Assembly (NCBI GenBank): GCA_020048295.1
Contig: JAIFMT010000003.1
Coordinates: 1-8,100, forward strand
Origin: Rhodoferax sp.
GTDB taxonomy: Bacteria; Pseudomonadota; Gammaproteobacteria; Burkholderiales; Burkholderiaceae
Length of the DNA: 8,100 bases
Direction of reading: 5' to 3'
Both the position numbers and the translations under genes were made by a program. The notes beneath the pieces were generated by a model. That model worked only from the letters and a program-made list of their open reading frames with translations. It was not told the origin of the DNA and made no database searches. Each line of letters begins with the position of its first letter. Position 1 is the stretch's first letter. Below, one piece after another: positions 1 to 5,811 of the stretch.

Positions 1-394
1 AAACGTCGGCAATCTGGTGTGCCCGGCGATGTGGGACCTGGGCGAAAAGGCCAAGGTGGCCATTTTGTCGGTCACCGAAGGCGAGGACAAGCCCCTCAAA
101 TACCCCGACATGTTTGCCGCTGCCAAATTGATGATTCTGAACAAGGTGGACTTGTTGCCTCACCTGTCGTTCGACGTGGCGCGCTGCAAGGACTACGCCC
201 GCCGCGTCAACCCCGGCATTGAAATCCTGGAGCTGTCTGCCACCACCGGCCAAGGCATGAGCGCCTGGCTGGACTGGCTGTTAACTGACGATCACCACCA
301 CCCGGCCACCGACGCTTTGCGCACCCGCATTGCCCAGCTGGAGGCCGAGCTGGCGCAGGCCAAGGCGCAAATCAGCGCGCAAAGCCTGGACTAA
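1..394 (+). CDS. hypB: Hydrogenase nickel incorporation GTPase HypB, C-terminal part (5' end outside window)
   Basis: HypB is a cytoplasmic SIMIBI-class GTPase that, with HypA, delivers nickel to the large subunit of [NiFe]-hydrogenase. The open frame enters at base 2 and reads NVGNLVCPA at once; this is the conserved HypB segment whose cysteine helps bind metal at the GTPase-domain site. It is followed by [14 protein letters not shown], the guanine-specificity motif NKVD (bases 140-151) and SATTGQG, the G5-like loop. The P-loop and any histidine-rich N-terminus lie upstream of the window. After the usual HypB end (WLDWLL) there is a tail of about 35 residues with a DDHHH cluster and then a helix rich in A, E, Q and L that looks like a short coiled coil. 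It ends in TAA at 392-394, and hypF begins 49 bases later on the same strand. Identity is very secure; the role of the tail is unknown. Confidence 0.95.
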   Translation, partial: NVGNLVCPAMWDLGEKAKVAILSVTEGEDKPLKYPDMFAAAKLMILNKVDLLPHLSFDVARCKDYARRVNPGIEILELSATTGQGMSAWLDWLLTDDHHHPATDALRTRIAQLEAELAQAKAQISAQSLD

Positions 395-443
395 GCAGCC
401 CGTCATCCGCTCACACCCCCGAGGCGAAGGCATCAGGCGAGTT

Positions 444-1562
444 ATGACGCGCATTCTGGCCTGTGGCGCATTCCTCAAGAATGCTGCCTGCTTGCTCGAC
501 ACCACAGCTGCCGAGGCGGTGCGCTGGTCGGCCAACCACGGCGACTTGTCAGACCCGCAGGCTTGCCTGGCGCTGGAGGCTTCAGTGCAACAGCTGCTGG
601 CGCAGGGCGCCGGGCCGATGGATGCCGTGGCCCACGACCTGCACCCTGACTTTTTCAGCACCCAACTTGCCTTGCGCCTGGCGCATGAACGGGGTGTGCC
701 GGCCATCGCCGTGCAGCACCACCACGCCCACATTGCCAGCGTGCTGGCCGAGCATGGCTTTGACCGCCCGGTGATCGGCATCGCCCTTGATGGCGTGGGG
801 CTGGGCACCGACAACACCGCCTGGGGCGGTGAAGTGCTGTTGGTCAATGGAGCCCACTGGGCGCGCCTGGGCCACTTGAGCCCGCTGGCCTTGCCCGGTG
901 GCGATGCTGCCGCGCGCGAACCCTGGCGCATGGCGGCATCGCTGCTGCACCACGTCGGCATGGCCAACAGCATCACGCTGCGCCTGTCGCCCGCCGTGGG
1001 TGATGCCGCAACGCGCATCATCCACACCATGCTGCAACGAGGGTTGAACTGCCCGCAAACCAGCGCCGCCGGGCGCTGGTTTGACGCGGTGGCGGGTTTG
1101 CTGGGCTTGAGCGTGCGGCAAGAATTTGAGGCACAAGCGGCACAAGCCCTGGAACAAGCCGCTTCGCGCCACCGGCAACGCCAGGCTGCCACGCCTGTTG
1201 ATGCCGGGCTGTGGCACATCACGCCCAACGGCAGCATTGACCTGCGCCCGTGGCTGCATGCGCACCTGCTGCCAGTGAACCCCCACAACCCGGCTGCCAT
1301 GGATGAAGCGGCGCTGAGCTTTCACCACACACTCGCAGCGGCCCTGTGCCAGCACGCCGTGGCACTGGCGCACGCCCACCAGATCACCGACGTGGCCTTG
1401 GGTGGCGGCTGCTTTTTCAACCGCATTTTGAGAGATGCCATCGTCTTGTTGCTGGAAGCGGCTGGGTTGAACGTGCTGCAAACCAGAAACCTGTCATGCG
1501 GCGATGCCGGGCTGGCGCTGGGGCAGGCTTGGGTAGCGGCCCGCACGACGCGACATGAATGA
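444..1562 (+). CDS. hypF: Short HypF: carbamoyltransferase, Kae1-like domain only
   Basis: HypF uses carbamoyl phosphate and ATP to carbamoylate the C-terminal cysteine of HypE, the first step to the cyanide ligands of [NiFe]-hydrogenase. This 372-residue protein corresponds only to the C-terminal half of a classical HypF of about 750 residues. Its acylphosphatase, zinc-finger and YrdC domains are absent, and the 49 bases after hypB leave no room for them. Visible Kae1-like motifs are HDLHPDF (64-70), the metal-site HHHAH (92-96), ALDGVG (114-119), TAWGGE (125-130), RWFDAVAGLLGL (211-222), ALGGGCFFNRIL (318-329) and CGDAGLALGQA (352-362), so the histidine and aspartate ligands are kept. ATG 444 was chosen because the homology starts immediately after it; the ribosome site is weak. 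A similarly shortened HypF1 is known in Cupriavidus necator. Unusual substitutions include GGCFFN where GGVFQN is common. Likely cotranscribed with hypB. Confidence 0.93.
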   Translation: MTRILACGAFLKNAACLLDTTAAEAVRWSANHGDLSDPQACLALEASVQQLLAQGAGPMDAVAHDLHPDFFSTQLALRLAHERGVPAIAVQHHHAHIASVLAEHGFDRPVIGIALDGVGLGTDNTAWGGEVLLVNGAHWARLGHLSPLALPGGDAAAREPWRMAASLLHHVGMANSITLRLSPAVGDAATRIIHTMLQRGLNCPQTSAAGRWFDAVAGLLGLSVRQEFEAQAAQALEQAASRHRQRQAATPVDAGLWHITPNGSIDLRPWLHAHLLPVNPHNPAAMDEAALSFHHTLAAALCQHAVALAHAHQITDVALGGGCFFNRILRDAIVLLLEAAGLNVLQTRNLSCGDAGLALGQAWVAARTTRHE

Positions 1563-1569
1563 GCCATCT

Positions 1570-1905
1570 ATGAGCAAGGTTAAAGGTGAAGCGCGTGCTG
1601 AATATCGGCGCGAAGACTTGGTTAAGGTGTGTGGAAAAAATACTTCGAGCGAGTACAGTAACGGCATGGCACCTACCATTGTTCGTGACGGTCAATTTCG
1701 TCTTTTCTTTTTTTCACGGGAGGAGACGCGTATTCATGTGCATGTTGCGCACGCTGACGGCGAAGCGAAATTTTGGCTTACACCCCAGGTGGCTTTAGCC
1801 GACCATACGGGTCTTTCTGCTGCTCAACTTCGGCAAGCGCAAGCAGTTGTCAATGCACACGTGAAGGAGATCCAAGATGCTTGGAATAACCACTTTGGCG
1901 GCTGA
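1570..1905 (+). CDS. DUF4160 domain protein with N-terminal extension
   Basis: The conserved DUF4160 part starts at the internal methionine at 1666: MAPTIVRDGQFRLFFFS, then RIHVHVAHADGEAKFWL, then a helix LSAAQLRQAQAVVNAH and an ending DAWNNHFGG. This agrees with the family pattern of a strand-rich start, an HIHV-type motif and a C-terminal helix. The family is about 80-90 residues long and has no established biochemical function that I know; it recurs beside DUF2442 and in toxin-antitoxin-rich regions. The frame is open further upstream with ATGs at 1570 and 1555, the latter overlapping the hypF stop. I give 1570 because the extension looks coding (see findings), but 1666 fits the family length better, and no start has a strong ribosome site. 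The last 29 bases overlap the next gene, pointing to translational coupling. The gene lies in an AT-richer block foreign to the hyp operon. The domain is secure; the start is uncertain. Confidence 0.82.
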   Translation: MSKVKGEARAEYRREDLVKVCGKNTSSEYSNGMAPTIVRDGQFRLFFFSREETRIHVHVAHADGEAKFWLTPQVALADHTGLSAAQLRQAQAVVNAHVKEIQDAWNNHFGG

Positions 1906-2134
1906 AGTTACCCACATTTCGAAGCACGGCTTTTGGCTTCTGCTTGCCGATGAGGAATTGCTCGTACCCTTCGATCTATTCCCCTGGTTTCAAAAGGCGA
2001 CGATTGAACAGCTATCAAACGTTGAGTGGCCTACCCCCGACCATCTCTATTGGCCGGATCTGGACATTGATTTATCGGTGCAGTCAATACGGACCCCAGC
2101 CGCATTCCCGCTGGTTTCGGGCGCTGCGGGCTAA
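1877..2134 (+). CDS. DUF2442 domain protein
   Basis: An 85-residue protein whose sequence matches the DUF2442 family throughout: AEVTHISKHGFWLLLADEE near the start, then VPFDLFPWFQKATIEQL, then WPTPDHLYWPDLDIDLSVQS and a final IRTPAAFPL. The start is well supported by AAGGAG at 1863-1868, eight bases before ATG 1877. It overlaps the end of the DUF4160 gene by 29 bases in another frame, so the two are almost certainly coexpressed. DUF2442 proteins are small, soluble and of unknown function, and pairing with DUF4160 is a recurrent arrangement, which suggests the two proteins act together. A toxin-antitoxin-like role has to be regarded as conjecture. The frame ends in TAA within GGCTAAC; about 290 bases with no convincing gene follow. 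Confidence 0.85.
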   Translation: MLGITTLAAEVTHISKHGFWLLLADEELLVPFDLFPWFQKATIEQLSNVEWPTPDHLYWPDLDIDLSVQSIRTPAAFPLVSGAAG

Positions 2135-2423
2135 CTGGTTGGCCCACCACACTCGCCTTCGGCTGCGCGCGGCAGTTCAATGGCAACATCGGGCTATGTG
2201 CAAAGACCTTATGGCTCGGCAAGCAAAGCATCCTGCTCGGGTTGCTTCTTTTCTGCCGCGCGAAGCGGTTTTGGCTCCAATGACAGCAACCCAATCCTGC
2301 AATCAACCCGACGCTGCGCGATACAACCTTGCCGCGCGGATCATTTTTTACGTGGGCAAATGAAGGTGGGCGGCCATAGACTTGTGCATACTTCAACAAT
2401 TTCGGCGCAAAAGGAGCGAAAGC
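2135..2423. other. Stretch without a convincing gene between two small-gene pairs
   Basis: About 290 bases separate the DUF2442 stop from the antitoxin start. Open frames here on both strands have low-complexity, arginine- and serine-rich translations with no recognisable family and no ribosome sites. Two small dyads are visible, CCGC...GCGG at 2256-2268 followed by TTTT and CCGCGCGG near 2334, but the stems are too short to call a terminator. The last bases contain the ribosome site of the next gene (AAGGAG at 2411-2416). A promoter for the toxin-antitoxin pair should lie here, but I cannot point to a convincing -35/-10 pair. The stretch may hold decayed remains of a former cassette. Confidence 0.5.
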
Positions 2424-2624
2424 ATGGACAACGTGAAGTCAATTGAGCGTGCTGTGGAATCTCTACCCACCTTGGAGTTGGCCGAATTCCGCCAATGGTT
2501 CGGTGAGTTTGATGGCAAGGCGTGGGATAGACAGATCGAGCAGGACGCAGCCGCTGGCAAACTTGACACGTTGGCAGCCGAGGCGCTTGCCGACTACTGC
2601 GCCGGTTCGGCGAGGCAGCTTTGA
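2424..2624 (+). CDS. Type II antitoxin-like small protein
   Basis: A 66-residue protein, MDNVKSIERAVESLPTLELA onward, with FRQWFGEFDGKAWDRQIEQD in the middle and LAAEALADYCAG at the end. This pattern (an SIE/AV helix, SLP-xELAEFRxWF, a WDRQIExD helix, then LDxLAxEAL) is typical of a widespread family of small antitoxins encoded just upstream of RelE/ParE-fold toxins. The antitoxin would bind and neutralise its partner, probably through the C-terminal helix, and such proteins often help to repress their own promoter; the last two statements are family inference. The start is clear: AAGGAG at 2411-2416 lies seven bases before ATG 2424. The stop TGA is embedded in TTGA, whose TTG is the start of the next gene, so the two are translationally coupled. 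Confidence 0.8.
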   Translation: MDNVKSIERAVESLPTLELAEFRQWFGEFDGKAWDRQIEQDAAAGKLDTLAAEALADYCAGSARQL

Positions 2625-2887
2625 ATCTCACTCACACGGCATCCATGCGGTTTTGGCAGTGCCTCGACGCATTACCCGTGGAAATTCAAACCCTGGCGCA
2701 CCGAAATTTCGCGCAGCTCAAGGCCGATCCAGGTCATCCGTCCTTGCATTTCAAGACGGTTGCAAATGGTCGATTTCACAGCGTTCGGGTCGGCCTCTAT
2801 CACCGCGCACTCGGCTTATCCGTTCCAGGCGGCATCCATTGGTTTTGGGTTGGAACACATAGCAACTATGACAAACTCATCGGCTAA
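2621..2887 (+). CDS. RelE/ParE-superfamily toxin-like protein
   Basis: An 88-residue protein with the order expected of a small RelE/ParE-fold toxin: HTASMRFWQCLDALPVEIQ at the start, HRNFAQLKADPGHPSLHFK, a beta core with VRVGLYHRALGLSV, and the ending WFWVGTHSNYDKLIG. The family usually pairs with the antitoxin type found immediately upstream, and members are thought to act as mRNA interferases or gyrase inhibitors; which applies here cannot be seen. The start is probably TTG 2621, because family members begin a few residues before the HTAS-xRFW segment and GAGG at 2612-2615 sits five bases upstream. ATG 2645 would cut off that segment. The TTG overlaps the antitoxin stop (TTGA), an arrangement that couples the toxin to antitoxin translation. 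The core looks full length, so the pair may be active. Confidence in the family is good and in the mechanism low. Confidence 0.8.
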   Translation: MNLTHTASMRFWQCLDALPVEIQTLAHRNFAQLKADPGHPSLHFKTVANGRFHSVRVGLYHRALGLSVPGGIHWFWVGTHSNYDKLIG

Positions 2888-2953
2888 CAGGTGGATCTTC
2901 GCGGATGATGGCACCCTGCCGTCGTCGCCCACTTGGCTCGAACCTGACGTGTC

Positions 2954-3376
2954 ATGAAGTCATTCACCATCCGCCATGTGGAGAAGTTTCCAGAACCCGA
3001 TTTTTCGCACATGAATCGTTCCGTCTTCATAGACATTCAACAGGAATCGGACGAAATGGCTGCCGCCCTTGCCTGCGAGGTTGTGACGACACCGTCCGCA
3101 AGCCAGGTGCACAGCCCAATCTGTCGGCTTGGCGCTTTTGTGGATGAAATGTTGGTGGGGTGGACATATGGATGGATGGAGCGAAGCCATGTCTTCTATG
3201 TGGCCAACAGCGGTGTCATCGCCAAGCTCCAGGCCGGGTTTCATGTTTCGGGTCTATCCCAGTCGGCTCAAATGGGAACACTGGTTGAAATGACACTTCA
3301 CCTCTTCCAAAAGCGTCACAAACTGTTTCAGTCGCGGTCCATTCCGTATGTCACTCCCGATGCCTGCCCCCTATAA
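2954..3376 (+). CDS. GNAT-type acetyltransferase apparently lacking its acetyl-CoA loop
   Basis: The 140-residue frame begins MKSFTIRHVEKFPEPDF and has the GNAT-like strands RLGAFVDEMLVGWTYGW (58-74) and HVFYVANSGV (79-88). It then passes directly to IAKLQAGFHVSGLSQSAQMG (89-108) and MGTLVEMTLHLF. In related acetyltransferases the ANSGV strand is followed by the R/Q-x-x-G-x-G/A pyrophosphate loop, a helix and a segment ending N-N-x-V-I-I before AKLRAGF. That stretch, about 40 residues as I recall the family, is absent here, yet the frame is kept. The ends that meet (AACAGCGGTGTC ATC) could derive from recombination between the similar NSGV and NNxVI codons. Such a protein should not bind acetyl-CoA normally, so it is likely a non-functional remnant, though still open. 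The ribosome site before ATG 2954 is poor. The toxin gene is 66 bases upstream and hypC 48 bases downstream. Confidence 0.68.
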   Translation: MKSFTIRHVEKFPEPDFSHMNRSVFIDIQQESDEMAAALACEVVTTPSASQVHSPICRLGAFVDEMLVGWTYGWMERSHVFYVANSGVIAKLQAGFHVSGLSQSAQMGTLVEMTLHLFQKRHKLFQSRSIPYVTPDACPL

Positions 3377-3383
3377 AACCTAC

Positions 3384-3409
3384 GCAAGCAGCTATTTACT
3401 GAATAACAG
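3384..3409 (-). repeat. Intergenic repeat, partial copy A
   Basis: GCAAGCAGCTATTTACTG... at 3384-3409 matches GCAAGCAGCTATTGACTA... at 4763-4788 at about 20 of 26 positions, with the first 13 bases identical. Only this half of the repeat is evident. It lies just after the GNAT-like stop and before the hypC ribosome site. I assign the minus strand because the copy after hypE reads in the opposite direction. Confidence 0.6.
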
Positions 3410-3424
3410 TGAAAGGACTTCAAC

Positions 3425-3685
3425 ATGTGTCTAGCCCTCCCTGCCCGTGTGGTGGAACTGTTACCCAATCTGCGGGCCGTGGTCGATCTTGGCGGCGTGC
3501 GCAAAGAAGTGTCGATTGACCTGGTGGACGACGCGCAGGTGGATGACTACGTGATCATCCACGTCGGCTACGCGCTCGGCAAAATCGACCCCGACGAGGC
3601 GCAGCGCACACTGGCGCTGTTTGCCGAGTTTTCTGAAGCTCAAAATGCCACTCAGCCCATGCAAACAATGCGTGAGCAGCTATGA
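3425..3685 (+). CDS. hypC: Hydrogenase assembly chaperone HypC
   Basis: HypC is a small cytoplasmic chaperone that, with HypD, carries the Fe(CN)2CO group to the precursor of the hydrogenase large subunit. The 86-residue product starts MCLALPARVVEL; Cys2, exposed after removal of Met1, is the functional cysteine of the family. The beta-barrel pattern continues with AVVDLGGVRKEVSIDLV and DDYVIIHVGYALGKID (40-55), followed by the helix DEAQRTLALFAEF. The length is normal. The start is firm, with AAGGA at 3413-3417 seven bases before ATG 3425. The stop overlaps the hypD start as ATGA (3682-3685), so the two are coupled. The gene is separated from hypF by an inserted block of small genes, so it must be expressed by read-through of that block or from a promoter that I cannot identify. 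Confidence 0.96.
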   Translation: MCLALPARVVELLPNLRAVVDLGGVRKEVSIDLVDDAQVDDYVIIHVGYALGKIDPDEAQRTLALFAEFSEAQNATQPMQTMREQL

Positions 3686-4751
3686 AATACATAGACGAAT
3701 TCCGCGATGGCAAGCAGGCCCGGCACATCGCTGCCAACATCGCTGCTGAAGTCCGGCCCAACCTTACCTACAACTTCATGGAGTTTTGCGGTGGCCACAC
3801 CCACGCCATTTCGCGCTACGGCATAACCGACCTGCTGCCGCCCAATGTGCGCATGATCCACGGGCCGGGTTGTCCGGTGTGTGTGTTGCCGATTGGCCGG
3901 ATTGACATGGCTATTTCGCTCGCGCTCGACCGCGGCGTGATGCTGTGCACCTACGGCGACACCCTGCGTGTGCCGGCGTCCGACGGCTTGTCGCTGATCA
4001 AGGCCAAGGCGCGCGGGGCTGACATTCGCATGGTGTATTCGGCGGCTGACGCACTCAAACTCGCCGAGCAGCACCCGGACCGTGAGGTGGTGTTTTTTGC
4101 CATTGGTTTCGAGACCACCACGCCACCCACCGCCCTGGTGCTGCGCGAGGCGCAAGCGCGCAATGTGCGCAACTTCAGCGTGCTGTGCTGCCATGTGCTC
4201 ACCCCTGCGGCGATCACGCACCTGCTGGAGTCGGCGCAGACGCGCGACATGGGTGCGGTGCCGATTGACGGCTTTATCGGCCCGGCGCATGTCAGCATCA
4301 TCATTGGCTCGCAGCCGTATGTGCATTTCGCCCAGACTTATCGCAAGCCGGTGGTGATCACCGCGGCCGCGCCGAAGTCGAAAACGAGTTTTCGCGCGTG
4401 GTCACGCCCACCGGCAACCAGGCAGCGCAACGCATCATGGCGCAGGTGCTGGAGTTGCGCGAGAGTTTTGAGTGGCGCGGCTTGGGCGAGGTGCCCCACA
4501 GTGCCCTCAAGATCCGCCCCGAACTGGCCGCCTGGGATGCCGAGGTCAAGTTTGGCCTGACCTATGCCAGCGTACCCGACCACAAGCAATGCGAATGCGG
4601 CACCATTCTGCGTGGCATCAAACGCCCGGCCGACTGCCAGCTGTTTGGCACGGTCTGCACGCCCGAGAGCCCGATGGGCTCGTGCATGGTATCCAGCGAA
4701 GGCGCTTGCGCGGCGCACTACTCTTATGGGCGATTTCAGGCTGTAGCCTAG
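3682..4751 (+). pseudogene. hypD: HypD, disrupted by an internal deletion and frameshift
   Basis: HypD is the iron-sulfur protein that works with HypC to assemble the Fe(CN)2CO centre. The first frame is intact to VVIT (residues 224-227, base 4362), with CGGHTH (36-41), GPGCPVC (61-67), GFETT (142-146) and PAHVS (201-205). After that it reads non-HypD sequence and stops at 4560. HypD continues in another frame from about base 4371 (AEVENEFSRVVTPTGN), through FEWRGLGEVPHSALKI, the cluster cysteines CECG, DCQLFGTVC and SSEGACAA, to a TAG at 4749-4751. In intact homologues VVI-x is followed by GFEPLD and about 20 residues that are missing here. The frame change fits a net loss of about 58 bases at the palindrome CGCGGCCGCG (4362-4371). 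The missing part includes the GFEP motif. The last codons, QAVA-stop, come from an intergenic repeat. The identity is certain; whether the break is biological or an assembly error is open. Confidence 0.9.
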
Positions 4752-4790
4752 ACTGCTATTGTGCAAGCAGCTATTGACTAAATAGCATAC
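4733..4790 (-). repeat. Intergenic repeat, copy B, overlapping the hypD 3' end
   Basis: On the minus strand the order is ATGCTATTTAGTCAATAG, CTGCTTGCAC, AATAGCAGTCTA, GGCTACAGCCTGAAAT. It shares TCAGGCTGTAGCC (4736-4748) in inverse orientation with GCCTACAGCCTGA after hypE (12 of 13 bases), and GCAAGCAGCTATT with copy A. The hypD stop codon lies inside it. It fills most of the hypD-hypE gap. Confidence 0.7.
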
Positions 4791-4806
4791 CAATTTAACC
4801 CACCCC

Positions 4807-5808
4807 ATGGCCACCAAGAAAAACTACCTGCGCCCCATCGACTTCAAACACGGCCGCATTGACATGACGCACGGCGCGGGTGGTCGCGCTGCCGCGCAAC
4901 TGATCGACGAGCTGTTTGCCACCGCGTTTGACAACGCGTTTTTGCGCCAGGGCCACGACGCGGCCTTGCTGCCGCAACCGCAGGGCCGGCTGGTGATGGC
5001 CACCGACGGTCATGTGATCTCGCCGCTGTTTTTCCCCGGGGGCGACATTGGCTGCCTTTCAGTGCATGGCACGGTCAACGACGTGGCCATGTCGGGCGCG
5101 CAACCGCTGTACCTGGCCGCCAGCTTCATCATTGAAGAAGGCTACCCGCTGGCCGATCTGAAACGCATTGTTGAATCGATGGCAGCCGCTGCGCGCCAGG
5201 CGGGTGTGCCCATCGTGACCGGCGACACCAAAGTGGTGGAAAAAGGCAAGGGCGATGGTGTCTTTATCAGCACCACGGGCATTGGCGTGGTCCCCGACGG
5301 CGTGCTGATCGACGGCCGCCAGGCCAGACCGGGGGATGCGATTCTGCTCTCGGGCACGCTGGGCGAGCACGGTGTGGCGGTGATGTCGCTGCGCGAGTCG
5401 CTGGAATTTGAGACCGCGATTGCGTCAGACACCGCCGCGCTGCACAAGCTGGTGCAGGCCATGCTGGCGGCGCTGCCCGACCCCGCTGCCTTGCACGTGT
5501 TGCGCGACCCCACGCGGGGCGGCCTGGCCACCACGCTCAATGAGATTACGCGCCAATCCCAGGTCGGCATGAGCCTGGTTGAGGCCAACATCCCGGTGCT
5601 GGCGCAGGTTGAAGCGGCCTGCGAATTGCTGGGTCTGGACCCGCTGTATGTCGCCAACGAAGGCAAGCTTGTCGCCATTTGCGCCCCAGAGGTGGCCGAC
5701 ACGCTGCTGGCCGCCATGCGCGCGCACCCGCTGGGCCGCGCCGCCGCGCGCATTGGCACGGTCCTGGTGGACTGGCTCAGTGGCGAGCAGTTGCCGCGTA
5801 TTTGCTGA
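4807..5808 (+). CDS. hypE: Hydrogenase maturation protein HypE
   Basis: HypE is an AIRS/PurM-like ATPase. Its C-terminal cysteine is carbamoylated by HypF and dehydrated with ATP to a thiocyanate, giving the CN ligands of [NiFe]-hydrogenase. The 333-residue product is of normal length and ends PRIC, so the reactive Cys333 is present. Other motifs are MTHGAGGRAAAQLI (20-33), PLFFPGGDIG (73-82), HGTVNDVAMSGAQP (87-100), VTGDTKVV (137-144), SGTLGEHG (182-189), RDPTRGGLA (233-241) and NEGKLV (284-289). ATG 4807 is the first in frame, but the repeat upstream leaves no Shine-Dalgarno sequence; ATG 4864, at MTHGAGG, is a possible shorter start. The gene lies 55 bases after the broken hypD. A copy of the intergenic repeat follows the stop, and the next gene is convergent, so this is the end of the operon in this window. 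Confidence 0.96.
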   Translation: MATKKNYLRPIDFKHGRIDMTHGAGGRAAAQLIDELFATAFDNAFLRQGHDAALLPQPQGRLVMATDGHVISPLFFPGGDIGCLSVHGTVNDVAMSGAQPLYLAASFIIEEGYPLADLKRIVESMAAAARQAGVPIVTGDTKVVEKGKGDGVFISTTGIGVVPDGVLIDGRQARPGDAILLSGTLGEHGVAVMSLRESLEFETAIASDTAALHKLVQAMLAALPDPAALHVLRDPTRGGLATTLNEITRQSQVGMSLVEANIPVLAQVEAACELLGLDPLYVANEGKLVAICAPEVADTLLAAMRAHPLGRAAARIGTVLVDWLSGEQLPRIC

Positions 5809-5811
5809 ATC

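Noticed and set aside
281..1481. Long open frames on the minus strand opposite hypF (339 and 299 codons)
   Set aside because: They are antisense to a clearly recognised HypF, have compositions typical of GC-rich shadow frames (Arg, Ala, Ser, Cys, Trp rich) and show no family motifs.
2118..2220. Possible integron attC site starting at GGGCTAAC after the DUF2442 stop
   Set aside because: GGCTAAC resembles one core end, but no GTTRRRY partner at a suitable distance and no symmetrical inner sites were found, and the same holds after the toxin stop.
2254..2272. Possible terminator CCGC-GCGAA-GCGG followed by TTTT
   Set aside because: The stem has only four pairs and the T-run is short; far too weak to call.
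3360..3400. TATAAA at 3372-3377 as a -10 box for a promoter before hypC
   Set aside because: No acceptable -35 element at 16-18 bases upstream, and it overlaps the stop of the preceding gene.
3652..4326. 224-codon minus-strand open frame opposite hypD
   Set aside because: Shadow of hypD: rich in His and Arg, no motif, no ribosome site, and hypD coding is unmistakable on the other strand.
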